A DNA stretch of 64,000 nt from DASQZT01 sp963728965 (GTDB taxonomy: Bacteria > Acidobacteriota > Terriglobia > Bryobacterales > Bryobacteraceae): assembly GCA_963728965.1 (NCBI GenBank), contig CAVSMH010000010.1, positions 248,001 to 312,000 of the forward strand, given 5' to 3'. Position numbers and translations under genes: made by a program. Below are positions 28,293 through 36,101 of this stretch, one piece after another. The notes under the pieces are model-generated. The model saw only the letters and a program-made list of their open reading frames with translations. It made no database searches and was not told where the DNA came from. Positions within the stretch are counted from its first letter, which is position 1. Each line of letters begins with the position of its first letter.

Positions 28293-29285
28293 TTACAGCG
28301 TCGCCTCCACCGCGGCCGACCGCCCGCTCTCGTTGCCGTTCTGGTCTACCGCCGTCACTTCGTACCGGTACGTCTTTCCATGCTCCACTTTCTGATCCGA
28401 CCAGGCCGGAATCGCGGAAAGCTCCGCTACCTTCTCGAAAGCGCCGCCGCCTGCCGAGCGGTACACGCGGTAGCCCGCCAGGTCCGGTTCGCGGTTGCGG
28501 TCCCACGTCAGCTCCATCGAAGCCGGCGCGGGCGACGCCCGCAAGCCGGTGGGAACCGCCGGCGCGAATTCGTCCTTCGGGGTGATCTCCACGGTGTCCG
28601 AAGGATCGCTTTCGGCGTCCGGAAGGCCGGCCGTCGTCACGATCCGTTGCACCCGGTAGGTGTACGATTGTCCGAATTCGGCGTCGGCGTCGGTCCATTC
28701 CGGCTGCCCCACCTGCTCGCCCACGGCCGTGAACTGCTTCTGGTTGGCGCCGCGCCGGAGAATGCGAAATGTGCCGCCCGCGCCCTCCCACGTCAGCCGC
28801 ACCCCGTCGGCCGTCGCCTGCGCCTTTAGCGAACGCGGCTGTTCGGGCGGCGGCACCACCCTCAGGTTCACGAAGTTCGACCAGTCGGACTTCTTGCCGT
28901 GGGCCCCCACCGTCCGCACGGCCACCGTGACCGTCTTGCCGGTCCACTCCGCCGCCGGAATGCGGTACGTCGCGAGGCCCTCCTGCACCTTCCCGCCGGA
29001 AATTTCCGTGGCGCCCTCGGCCCACCGTCCCGCGTCGAACCCGCCCGCGGTGCCCGTGCCCACCCGCAGCTCGAACTCGAGCGGCCCGCGAATCGCCACG
29101 CCCTCCGTGGTCTCCACCGGCACCGTAAAATGGACCACGATTTCCGACGCCCGCTCCACCGCTTCCAGGTCGCTCACCGCGGCCGGAATGTTGGCCAACG
29201 GGGGCAGCGGGTCGCCCACATAGGCGCAGCCGCACAACCATAAAGTGGCCGCCAGCGCCGCGGCGCCACCCGCGCAAACTCGCAT
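28293..29285 (-). CDS. Lipoprotein with fibronectin type III domains
   Basis: A 330-residue protein with a lipoprotein signal: hydrophobic ALAATLWLCGC with the lipobox Cys at residue 20. Three beta-sandwich modules follow. The last two show FN3 hallmarks (GVRLTWEG ... YTYRVQRI; SMELTWDRNREPDLAGYRVYRS ... YRYEVTAVDQNGNES). It is probably anchored in the outer membrane and binds protein or carbohydrate; no catalytic motif is seen. It lies 27 bases downstream of the hybrid kinase on the same strand. Confidence 0.8.
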   Translation of the reverse strand: MRVCAGGAAALAATLWLCGCAYVGDPLPPLANIPAAVSDLEAVERASEIVVHFTVPVETTEGVAIRGPLEFELRVGTGTAGGFDAGRWAEGATEISGGKVQEGLATYRIPAAEWTGKTVTVAVRTVGAHGKKSDWSNFVNLRVVPPPEQPRSLKAQATADGVRLTWEGAGGTFRILRRGANQKQFTAVGEQVGQPEWTDADAEFGQSYTYRVQRIVTTAGLPDAESDPSDTVEITPKDEFAPAVPTGLRASPAPASMELTWDRNREPDLAGYRVYRSAGGGAFEKVAELSAIPAWSDQKVEHGKTYRYEVTAVDQNGNESGRSAAVEATL

Positions 29286-29312
29286 GAAATTCCAGGGTAG
29301 CAGGCCCCGGGC

Positions 29313-31145
29313 TTACGACTCGGCGTCCAGGACCTCGCGTACCTTCGCCAGCAGCGTGTCCGGCGTGAACGGCTTGTGCAGAAAAGCGTGCGGCGTGTCT
29401 CCGCCCGTGCCGATCGGGTTGTCGCGATAGCCCGACATGTAGAGGATCTTCAGCGATGGCGACTGCTCCGCCAACTGGCTCCCCAGCTCCAGCCCCGACA
29501 TCTGCGGCATCACGATATCGGTCAGCACCAGGTCGATCTTGTGCGCGTTCTTCTCGAAAACCGTCAGCGCCCCCGGACCGTTGACCGCTTCCAGCACGTC
29601 GTACCCGTTCGACCGCAGAATGGCGCAGACCAGCCGCCGCACGCCTTCCTCGTCATCCACCAGCAGGATCGTCTCGGAGCCCTTCGCCGACGTGGCCCGC
29701 ACCACCGGCGTAATCGATTCCGTTACCCGCGGCAGGTAAATCTCGAAAATCGTGCCGCATCCCGGCTGGCTGTACACCGTCACCTGGCCGTCGCTTTGTT
29801 TGATGACCCCATACACCGTCGCCAACCCCAGGCCGCTGCCCTTGCCGGGGGCCTTCGTGGTGAAGAACGGCTCGAACAGCCGCGAGCGCGTTTCCGGATC
29901 CATGCCCACGCCCGTGTCGCTCACCGCCAGCATCACGTATGCCCCCGGCGGCAATCCCAGGTTCTTGCTGCCGGGCCCTTCATCCAGCTCCACGTTGGCC
30001 GTTTCCAGCACCAGTTTGCCGCCCTCCGGCATGGCGTCGCGCGAGTTGCTGGCCAGGTTCACGATCACCTGTTCGATCTGCGCCGGATCGGCCTTCACCC
30101 GGCCCAGCCCGGATGCCGGGAACAGAATCAGCTCCGTATTCTGTCCCAGCAGGCGCCGCAGCATCGGCTCCATGTTGCTCACCACGGTATTGAGATCGAT
30201 CACTCGCGGCTGTGCCGTCGAACCCCGGCTGAAAGCCAGCAAGTGGCGGGTCAGCGCCGCGGCACGCTCGCCGGCATAGATGATCTCGTCCACGAAGCGG
30301 TGCAGCGACCCGTTCGCCGGCACTTCGGCGCGCAGCAGTTCGGCGTACCCCGTGATGACCGTCAGCACGTTGTTGAAATCGCCCGCCACCCCGCCGGCCA
30401 GCCGCCCCACCGCCTCCATCTTCTGCGAATGTGATGCCTGCTCCTCCAACTGCCGCCGTTTGCTGATGTCGCGGAAGACCAGCACCGCGCCTCGTACCCG
30501 GCCCCCATCGTCGCGCACCGGAGAGGCGCTGTGCTCGATCGGAACCTCCGTGCCGCTGCGCGATACCAGCACCGTATGCTCATCCACGGCGGCCATCACC
30601 CGGTCTCCCAGCGCGCGTTCGATCGGATTCTGCGCTGCCTCGCGCCCGAATTCATCCACCAGTTTGAGGACCTCCGACGCCGGACGCCCCCGCGCCTCGC
30701 GGCTGTGCCAGCCGGTCAGCGTCTCGGCCACCGGGTTCAGAAACGTGATGCGCCCCTCGCGGTCCGTGGCCAGCACCGCGTCCGCAATGCCCGACAGCGT
30801 CGAGAAGAAAAGCTGCCGATTTTCCCGCCACGAGGCCGTGACCCAGGTGATCAGCCCGCCCACCAGCAGGAAAAACACCGCCCGCGCCACAATCCCGAAC
30901 GGACGCACCGGCGAAGCCTCGCTCCGCAAAAATAGCAGGATGACCGCCGCCGAAGACAGCACCGTCGCCGTGGATCCGCCAGCCCGTCCGTAAAACCACG
31001 CGCACACCCACACCGCGGCCAGAAACGGCAACGCGAGGCTCGGCTCGAAGTAAGGCCGGAACACCAGCGTGGTCAGTACCGCCGCTGCGGTCAGGCCCAC
31101 CGCGAAGACACTGCTGTAGAGGATGGAATTCCTCGGGAGGGTCAT
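29313..31145 (-). CDS. Hybrid histidine-kinase-like protein lacking the phospho-acceptor His
   Basis: A 610-residue membrane sensor. A DUF4118-like membrane region (about 10-105) is followed by a PAS domain (about 112-230), DHp and HATPase domains, and a C-terminal receiver. The DHp box reads LAGGVAGDFNNV with Gly255 where this family has His (GVAHDFNN), codon GGC on the minus strand. The ATP-binding boxes look intact (NLASNSRDAMPEGG, DTGVGMD, FEPFFTTK, GSGLGLATVYG), as does the receiver (ILLVDDEE, Asp in VLTDIVMP, Lys in FLHKPF). It therefore can bind ATP but should not autophosphorylate in the standard way. The lipoprotein gene follows after 27 bases. Confidence 0.88.
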   Translation of the reverse strand: MTLPRNSILYSSVFAVGLTAAAVLTTLVFRPYFEPSLALPFLAAVWVCAWFYGRAGGSTATVLSSAAVILLFLRSEASPVRPFGIVARAVFFLLVGGLITWVTASWRENRQLFFSTLSGIADAVLATDREGRITFLNPVAETLTGWHSREARGRPASEVLKLVDEFGREAAQNPIERALGDRVMAAVDEHTVLVSRSGTEVPIEHSASPVRDDGGRVRGAVLVFRDISKRRQLEEQASHSQKMEAVGRLAGGVAGDFNNVLTVITGYAELLRAEVPANGSLHRFVDEIIYAGERAAALTRHLLAFSRGSTAQPRVIDLNTVVSNMEPMLRRLLGQNTELILFPASGLGRVKADPAQIEQVIVNLASNSRDAMPEGGKLVLETANVELDEGPGSKNLGLPPGAYVMLAVSDTGVGMDPETRSRLFEPFFTTKAPGKGSGLGLATVYGVIKQSDGQVTVYSQPGCGTIFEIYLPRVTESITPVVRATSAKGSETILLVDDEEGVRRLVCAILRSNGYDVLEAVNGPGALTVFEKNAHKIDLVLTDIVMPQMSGLELGSQLAEQSPSLKILYMSGYRDNPIGTGGDTPHAFLHKPFTPDTLLAKVREVLDAES

Positions 31146-31180
31146 GTGCGAGACGCCCGGCTACAGAATACTACAACGTA

Positions 31181-32111
31181 CTAGCGCGGCTCCTCCGGCT
31201 CGGGTGTGCTTTCATACAGGGACCTCTCGCCTGCCGGCCGCGTCTTCCAGCGGCGGTGAATCCACAACCACTGATCCGGGTGTGCGCGGATCACCTCCTC
31301 GAGCGCGCTTTGCAGGGCCTGCGTATCGCGCGCCGCATCCCCCGTCATGGGCACCGCCGGGTAGAACCGCAGCACATACCGCCGCTCTTCGTCCGACCAT
31401 AGCGCAAACCCCGGAATGACGGCCGCTCCGCTGTGGGCCGCAATCTTGGCGAAGCCCGTTCCGGCACACGCGCGCAGCCCGAAAAAATCGACGAATACCC
31501 CGCCATCGGGCGACGCGTTCTGGTCCACCAGCACGCCCACCGCTTCATTGCGCCCCAAGGCCTTGAGGATTCCCCGGGCAAAGTCTCTTTTGCCGATTGC
31601 GCGATTGCCCCGCAGGCCGCGGCGGCGCTCCACCATGCCGTCGATCAGAGGATTGTCCAGTGGCCGCACCACCACGCTCATCGGCTCCGCCAGCAGCGCA
31701 TACGCATACGCGCTCAATTCCCAATTGCCCAAATGCCCGGTGGCGAACAGCACGCCCCGCCCCGCCTCGAGCGCCGCCCGCACCCGCTCCTCGCCCTCCC
31801 AGCGAATCCACTGCCCCAGGTTGCCCGCGTGGATCGCGGGAAACCGCGCGAACGTCACCAGCAGCCGCGCGATCGATCGGAACACGCCGTCCACGATCGC
31901 GCGCGTGGCGTTCCGCGCCGGCCTCCGGCAGCGCCAGCTCCAGGTTGCGCAGCGCCGTGCGCCGCAGCCGCGGCAGGGCCCGGTCCAGCACCCGCGTATA
32001 GCCGCGAGCCAGCCGGTGCGCCACCGCGAGCGGCGTCCAGGCCAGCGATTCGACCACCGCGCGCGCTGCCGCGTATTCGGCGACATTACGGATTACGGAG
32101 CGGCGGCGCAT
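31181..32111 (-). pseudogene. Lysophospholipid (lipid A) acyltransferase, LpxL/HtrB type, frameshifted
   Basis: Inner-membrane acyltransferase that would add a secondary acyl chain to lipid A. The N-terminal 68 residues (MRRRSVIRNVAEYAAARAV... ALRNLELALPEAGAE) lie in the frame starting at 32111. From about base 31915 downwards the homologous sequence continues only in another frame (ATRAIVDGVFRSIARLL) up to the stop at 31181. That second part has the catalytic HLGNWE (His-x4-Glu) and DQNASPDGGVFVDFFG. One extra base, or two missing, between about 31898 and 31930 explains the break. It may be a real inactivation or a sequencing error in a GC-rich run. Confidence 0.82.
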
Positions 32112-32283
32112 CAAAACGCATTGTAACCGTCACCGTGGATTGCCCGGCCGGCCGCCGCAACCTGCTGCTGCTCGATTCCGCCGTGGGTGGGAAGGCGTGC
32201 TCGGCCTGCGGCACGTCGAGCGGCATGGCTCGCGACTGATGTATCTTGTCTTAACGGATTTTTTCGCAGCGGCCCCGCTGCTC

Positions 32284-32289
32284 AGGAGG
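32284..32289 (+). promoter_or_regulatory. Strong Shine-Dalgarno deciding a GTG start
   Basis: A perfect AGGAGG seven bases before the GTG at 32297 fixes the start of the TonB-dependent receptor, directly ahead of its signal peptide. Confidence 0.8.
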
Positions 32290-32296
32290 GAAAAAC

Positions 32297-35227
32297 GTGC
32301 GTCTTCCAGGCAGCATTCGCTTGGGTGTTCTCCTGCTGATTGCCGCAGGATCTGCTCTGGCCCAGTCGCAAGCCAATACCGGCGCCATCGAAGGCATTGT
32401 TGCCGACCCGTCCGGACGGCCCATCCCCGGCGCCGCCGTCACCATCACCAACGTCGGTACCAATTTCACCCGCGACCTGGCGACCGACGACGAGGGCCGT
32501 TTCCGCGGTCTGCTGCTGCCGCTCGGCCCCTACAAAGTCACCGTGAAGGCGCCCAGTTTCGGCACCACCGTCCGCGAAGGGCTCGACCTCGCGGTGGGCC
32601 AGACCATCTCGCTCACCTTCGCGCTGAGCATCTCCCAGGTCGAACAGGTCGTCGCCGTCACCGCCGAAGCGCCCATCCTCGAAACCGGCCGCGTCGAAAG
32701 CTCCACCTACCTCAACACGCGATCGGTCGAAGATCTGCCCAATAACGGACGCAACTTCCTCAGCCTGGTTCCCCTCACCCCCGGCGTCTCCATCGTGCAG
32801 GGACCCGATGGCGACGAGATCTCCATCAACGGGCAGAAGGGCATCAACAACAACGTCTCCATCGATGGCGCCGACAACAACAATCCCTTCTTCGGCGAGC
32901 AGCGCGGCGGCCAGCGCCCCGCCTTTACCGTGAGCCTGGACGCCATCAAGGAAGTGCAGGTGGTGTCCGACAGCGCGCCCGCCGAATTCGGACGCAGCTC
33001 CGGCGGGTTCATCAACGTGGTCACCAAGTCCGGCACCAACGGCCTGCACGGCACCCTGCACGAATACCAGAAGTGGACCGGCCTGACCTCCCGCCTCTCC
33101 GACGGCACCCGCCTCAGCGGCTTCGCCCAGGAGCAGTTCGGCGGCACCTTCGGCGGCGCCATCCGCAAAGACAAGCTGTTTTACTTCGCCGCCTTCGACC
33201 AGCAGTTCTTCACGCAAACCAAGCAGAACAATCCCAACCGCATGGACCCGGTGCTGGTGGACTTTCTCGCTACCCGCTTCAGCGACCCCAACGAGAACGG
33301 CCCCATCACCCGCAAGAACCAGGCCATCGCCACGCTGGGCAAAATCGACTGGTATGCCAGCTCCCGCAACCTGTTCACCGCGCGTTACAACTTCGCCCAC
33401 TCGCGGCAGCCCAACGGCACCTTCGATGTGGAGCAGTGGGGGCGCAGCGCCAACGCCATCGAACGCGATTTTTCCAATACCGTCAGCACCCAGCTCAACA
33501 GCACCCTTACCCCCGCCACCCTCAACGAACTGCGCTTTCAGTTCTCGCGCGAAGACCGGCCGCGCGACTACGAAGGCCCCAGCCTTCCCGGTCAGAGCCG
33601 TCCGTTTCCCGATACCGGCGTCGATTTCGGCGGCCAGTACCGCTTCGGGCTGCCGTTCTTCATCCCGGTGAAGGATTTCGATACCCGATTTCAATTCAAC
33701 GACAACCTGTCGCTGGTCCGCGGCGCGCACAACATCAAGGCCGGCGTCGAGTTCAACCGCACCTCCACCACCCAGACCTTCCTCGGCTTTGCCAACGGCC
33801 GCTATATTTTCGACAGCGTGCAGGGCTTCATGAACTACGTCAACATCGGCCCGGCGTTTGTGGAATGTTCGAACGGCACCACCAATAACGCCGGCACGTG
33901 CCCCGCGGGCGCCACCATCGTGGGCCCGCTCGAACTGTTCCTGCAGTTCGCCGGAGTCGGCGGAAAGACCGTGGAGCAGGCCGGCACGCAGAGCATTCCC
34001 CAACTGGAGCCCGCGCTGTTCCTGCAGGACCGCTGGCAGATTCGCCCCAACCTCACCGTCAGCTATGGCCTGCGCTGGGATGCCGAGGTCGAGCCCGATC
34101 CCATCACGCCGCCCGGCGAGGTCTTCTTCGCGCCGTTCATCGGCAAGCCGGGCTTCCCCTCCGATGGCCGCATTCCCTCTTCGATGAAGCAGTTTCAGCC
34201 GCGGCTCGGCATCGTGTGGAGCCCCGGCGCCAGCGCCAAAACCCTGATCCGCCTGGGCGGCGGCATCTACTACGCCCGTACCCCCGGCCTCGACCTCGCC
34301 AGCACCCGCTCCACCAACGGCTCGGTCGGCCAGTCCATCTATCGCGATTCCACCTTCAACAGCTTCGGCCTCACCCCGCCCGCGTACACTTCCCTGGTGG
34401 CCGATGCCGGCAGCGCCCCGCCCGATCATCCGCAGGTGTATATCACCGACCGGAACTTCCGCAATCCCCGCACCTACATGTGGGCGCTCACCGTGGAGCA
34501 GGCCCTCACCGGCACGATGAAAGTGAGCACCGCGTTCAGCTACGCCAAAGGCGTTCACAACAGCCGCTTCGTAGACCGCAACGACCCGGTCTTCGGCTCG
34601 CCCTGGAGCAGCGGGCTGGGTGCCGCCGGCAGCAACGGCATCGGCCAGTTGACCACCCTCGAGAGCTCCGCCAAGTCGCTGTTCCGCGGCCTTACCATCG
34701 GCCTCCAGAAGCAACTCTCGCAGCACTTCCAGTTCCTCATGAACTATCAGCTCTCCGAAGACCTCGCCGATGACGATAACGAGCGCGATCCGTTCAGCTA
34801 CCGCTACGCCGTGGCCAACAACTTTCAGCCCGACTACGGCTTCTCCGATCGCAACGAGCGCCACCGCTTCAATGCCTTCGGTCTGTGGCAGGCGCCGCTG
34901 GGTATCGAGTTCTCGCCCCTCATCAGCTTCCACTCGCCGCAGCCGATCTCGGTGGCCAACCGCGTGCTGCCGGGCGGCTACATCGTCCGGCGCAACACGT
35001 TGTGGAAGGACAATACCTTCTTCGCCCTCGATTTCCGCGCCGCCAGGAACTTCCGTTTCGGCGAGCGCGTCCGCTTGCAGGCCATTGTGGACGCGTTCAA
35101 CCTGACCAACCGCGCCAACCCCAAGCATCCCGAAACCACCAACCTGCTGTTCAACTTCGACGGCACGGTGCAAAGCGGCCTGGGCGATCCGCGCCAGGCC
35201 CAGCTCGGCCTGCGCCTGATCTTCTGA
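32297..35227 (+). CDS. TonB-dependent receptor, Oar-like, with carboxypeptidase-regulatory-like domain
   Basis: A 976-residue outer-membrane transporter. Signal peptide at 1-22 (VLLLIAAGSALAQ). Residues 27-110 form the Ig-like CarboxypepD_reg domain (GAIEGIVADPSGRPIPGA). The plug follows (about 130-250, EDLPNNGRNFLSLVPLTPGV and EFGRSSGGFINVVTKSGTN), then a beta-barrel rich in aromatic residues ending in LGLRLIF with terminal Phe. This is the SusC/Oar-like type abundant in Acidobacteriota and taken to import oligosaccharides or peptides. The M23 peptidase gene begins 4 bases later and GH172 follows, which suggests a carbohydrate substrate. Confidence 0.93.
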   Translation: MRLPGSIRLGVLLLIAAGSALAQSQANTGAIEGIVADPSGRPIPGAAVTITNVGTNFTRDLATDDEGRFRGLLLPLGPYKVTVKAPSFGTTVREGLDLAVGQTISLTFALSISQVEQVVAVTAEAPILETGRVESSTYLNTRSVEDLPNNGRNFLSLVPLTPGVSIVQGPDGDEISINGQKGINNNVSIDGADNNNPFFGEQRGGQRPAFTVSLDAIKEVQVVSDSAPAEFGRSSGGFINVVTKSGTNGLHGTLHEYQKWTGLTSRLSDGTRLSGFAQEQFGGTFGGAIRKDKLFYFAAFDQQFFTQTKQNNPNRMDPVLVDFLATRFSDPNENGPITRKNQAIATLGKIDWYASSRNLFTARYNFAHSRQPNGTFDVEQWGRSANAIERDFSNTVSTQLNSTLTPATLNELRFQFSREDRPRDYEGPSLPGQSRPFPDTGVDFGGQYRFGLPFFIPVKDFDTRFQFNDNLSLVRGAHNIKAGVEFNRTSTTQTFLGFANGRYIFDSVQGFMNYVNIGPAFVECSNGTTNNAGTCPAGATIVGPLELFLQFAGVGGKTVEQAGTQSIPQLEPALFLQDRWQIRPNLTVSYGLRWDAEVEPDPITPPGEVFFAPFIGKPGFPSDGRIPSSMKQFQPRLGIVWSPGASAKTLIRLGGGIYYARTPGLDLASTRSTNGSVGQSIYRDSTFNSFGLTPPAYTSLVADAGSAPPDHPQVYITDRNFRNPRTYMWALTVEQALTGTMKVSTAFSYAKGVHNSRFVDRNDPVFGSPWSSGLGAAGSNGIGQLTTLESSAKSLFRGLTIGLQKQLSQHFQFLMNYQLSEDLADDDNERDPFSYRYAVANNFQPDYGFSDRNERHRFNAFGLWQAPLGIEFSPLISFHSPQPISVANRVLPGGYIVRRNTLWKDNTFFALDFRAARNFRFGERVRLQAIVDAFNLTNRANPKHPETTNLLFNFDGTVQSGLGDPRQAQLGLRLIF

Positions 35228-35231
35228 ACCT

Positions 35232-36101
35232 ATGCGCTGGCTCCTGTTTTTAGCGGCAGCGGCGGCCTGGTGCCAGGCTTACGACGTGCAGCCGCGCACC
35301 GTGCCCCAGGGCGAGACGCTCAAACTGCGCGGCGCGCCCGCGGCCCGCGGCGCGCGCCTGAACGGCATCACCGTGCCCCTGTTTCCGCAGGCCGATGGCG
35401 GCACGTTCGGATTGATGCCCGTGAAGGTGGACCAGAAGCCCGGCGCCTATCCGCTCGAATTCCTCGATGCCGCCGGCGCCGTGGCGCATACCGCGACCGT
35501 CACTGTCGCGGACGCGCACTACCCCAGGCAGAATATCGTTCTCTCCCCGGCGCTCGCCACGCTCAAAGCCTCGCCCGAAGAAGGAAAACTGGTTCACGCG
35601 TTCCTGAAGGAAGCCTCCGCCACCCGATACTGGGCGGAGCCGCTGCGGCTGCCGGTGCCCGGCTGCATGACCTCGCCTTATGGCGTGGCCCGGCTGCACA
35701 ACGGCAAACCGACGGGCGATCACCACGGCGGCATCGATCAGCGCGCCGCCGGGGGAGCGCCGGTCCGCGCCATTGCCGCCGGCATGGTTCGCATCGCCCG
35801 CCCCTTCAACCTGCGCGGCGGAACCGTGGCCATCGATCACGGACAGGGGCTCGAATCGATGTATTTCCACATGTCGCGGATCGCGGCCGTGGAGGGGCAG
35901 GCGCTCCAGGCCGGCGACGTGATCGGCTACGCCGGCTCCACCGGCCGCTCCACCGCGCCGCACCTGCACTGGTCTCTCTACGCCAACGGCCTGCCCGTGA
36001 ACCCGTCGCAGTGGGTGAAGCTCCAGCCGTGCCGCGCGCGCAAACCTGCCCCGGCGAAGCGCGGCAGAAGGCCGCGGCCGGGCGCGGGTTCGGAACAATG
36101 A
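35232..36101 (+). CDS. M23 family metallopeptidase (LytM-type)
   Basis: A 289-residue secreted protein with signal peptide MRWLLFLAAAAAWCQA. An N-terminal beta domain (20-100) precedes the LytM domain (about 138-255). The zinc ligands are visible: His165-x3-Asp169 in HHGGID and HLH at 244-246, with the catalytic-type His213 in YFHMS. Such enzymes cut peptidoglycan peptide bridges, or act as activators when ligands are lost; here all ligands are present. The C-terminal 25 residues are Arg/Pro/Lys-rich. The stop overlaps the GH172 start in ATGA. Confidence 0.88.
   Translation: MRWLLFLAAAAAWCQAYDVQPRTVPQGETLKLRGAPAARGARLNGITVPLFPQADGGTFGLMPVKVDQKPGAYPLEFLDAAGAVAHTATVTVADAHYPRQNIVLSPALATLKASPEEGKLVHAFLKEASATRYWAEPLRLPVPGCMTSPYGVARLHNGKPTGDHHGGIDQRAAGGAPVRAIAAGMVRIARPFNLRGGTVAIDHGQGLESMYFHMSRIAAVEGQALQAGDVIGYAGSTGRSTAPHLHWSLYANGLPVNPSQWVKLQPCRARKPAPAKRGRRPRPGAGSEQ

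Noticed and set aside
32120..32239. Short Cys-containing frame between the acyltransferase and the TonB receptor
   Set aside because: No start codon with a ribosome site and no recognisable family; probably chance in a GC-rich gap.
32282..35173. A 963-residue open frame antisense to the TonB-dependent receptor
   Set aside because: It mirrors the receptor codons, is Gly/Val/Glu-rich without family motifs, and such frames are normal in GC-rich genes. Similar long antisense frames at 2283-4073, 3668-6115 and 9113-11728 were rejected for the same reason.
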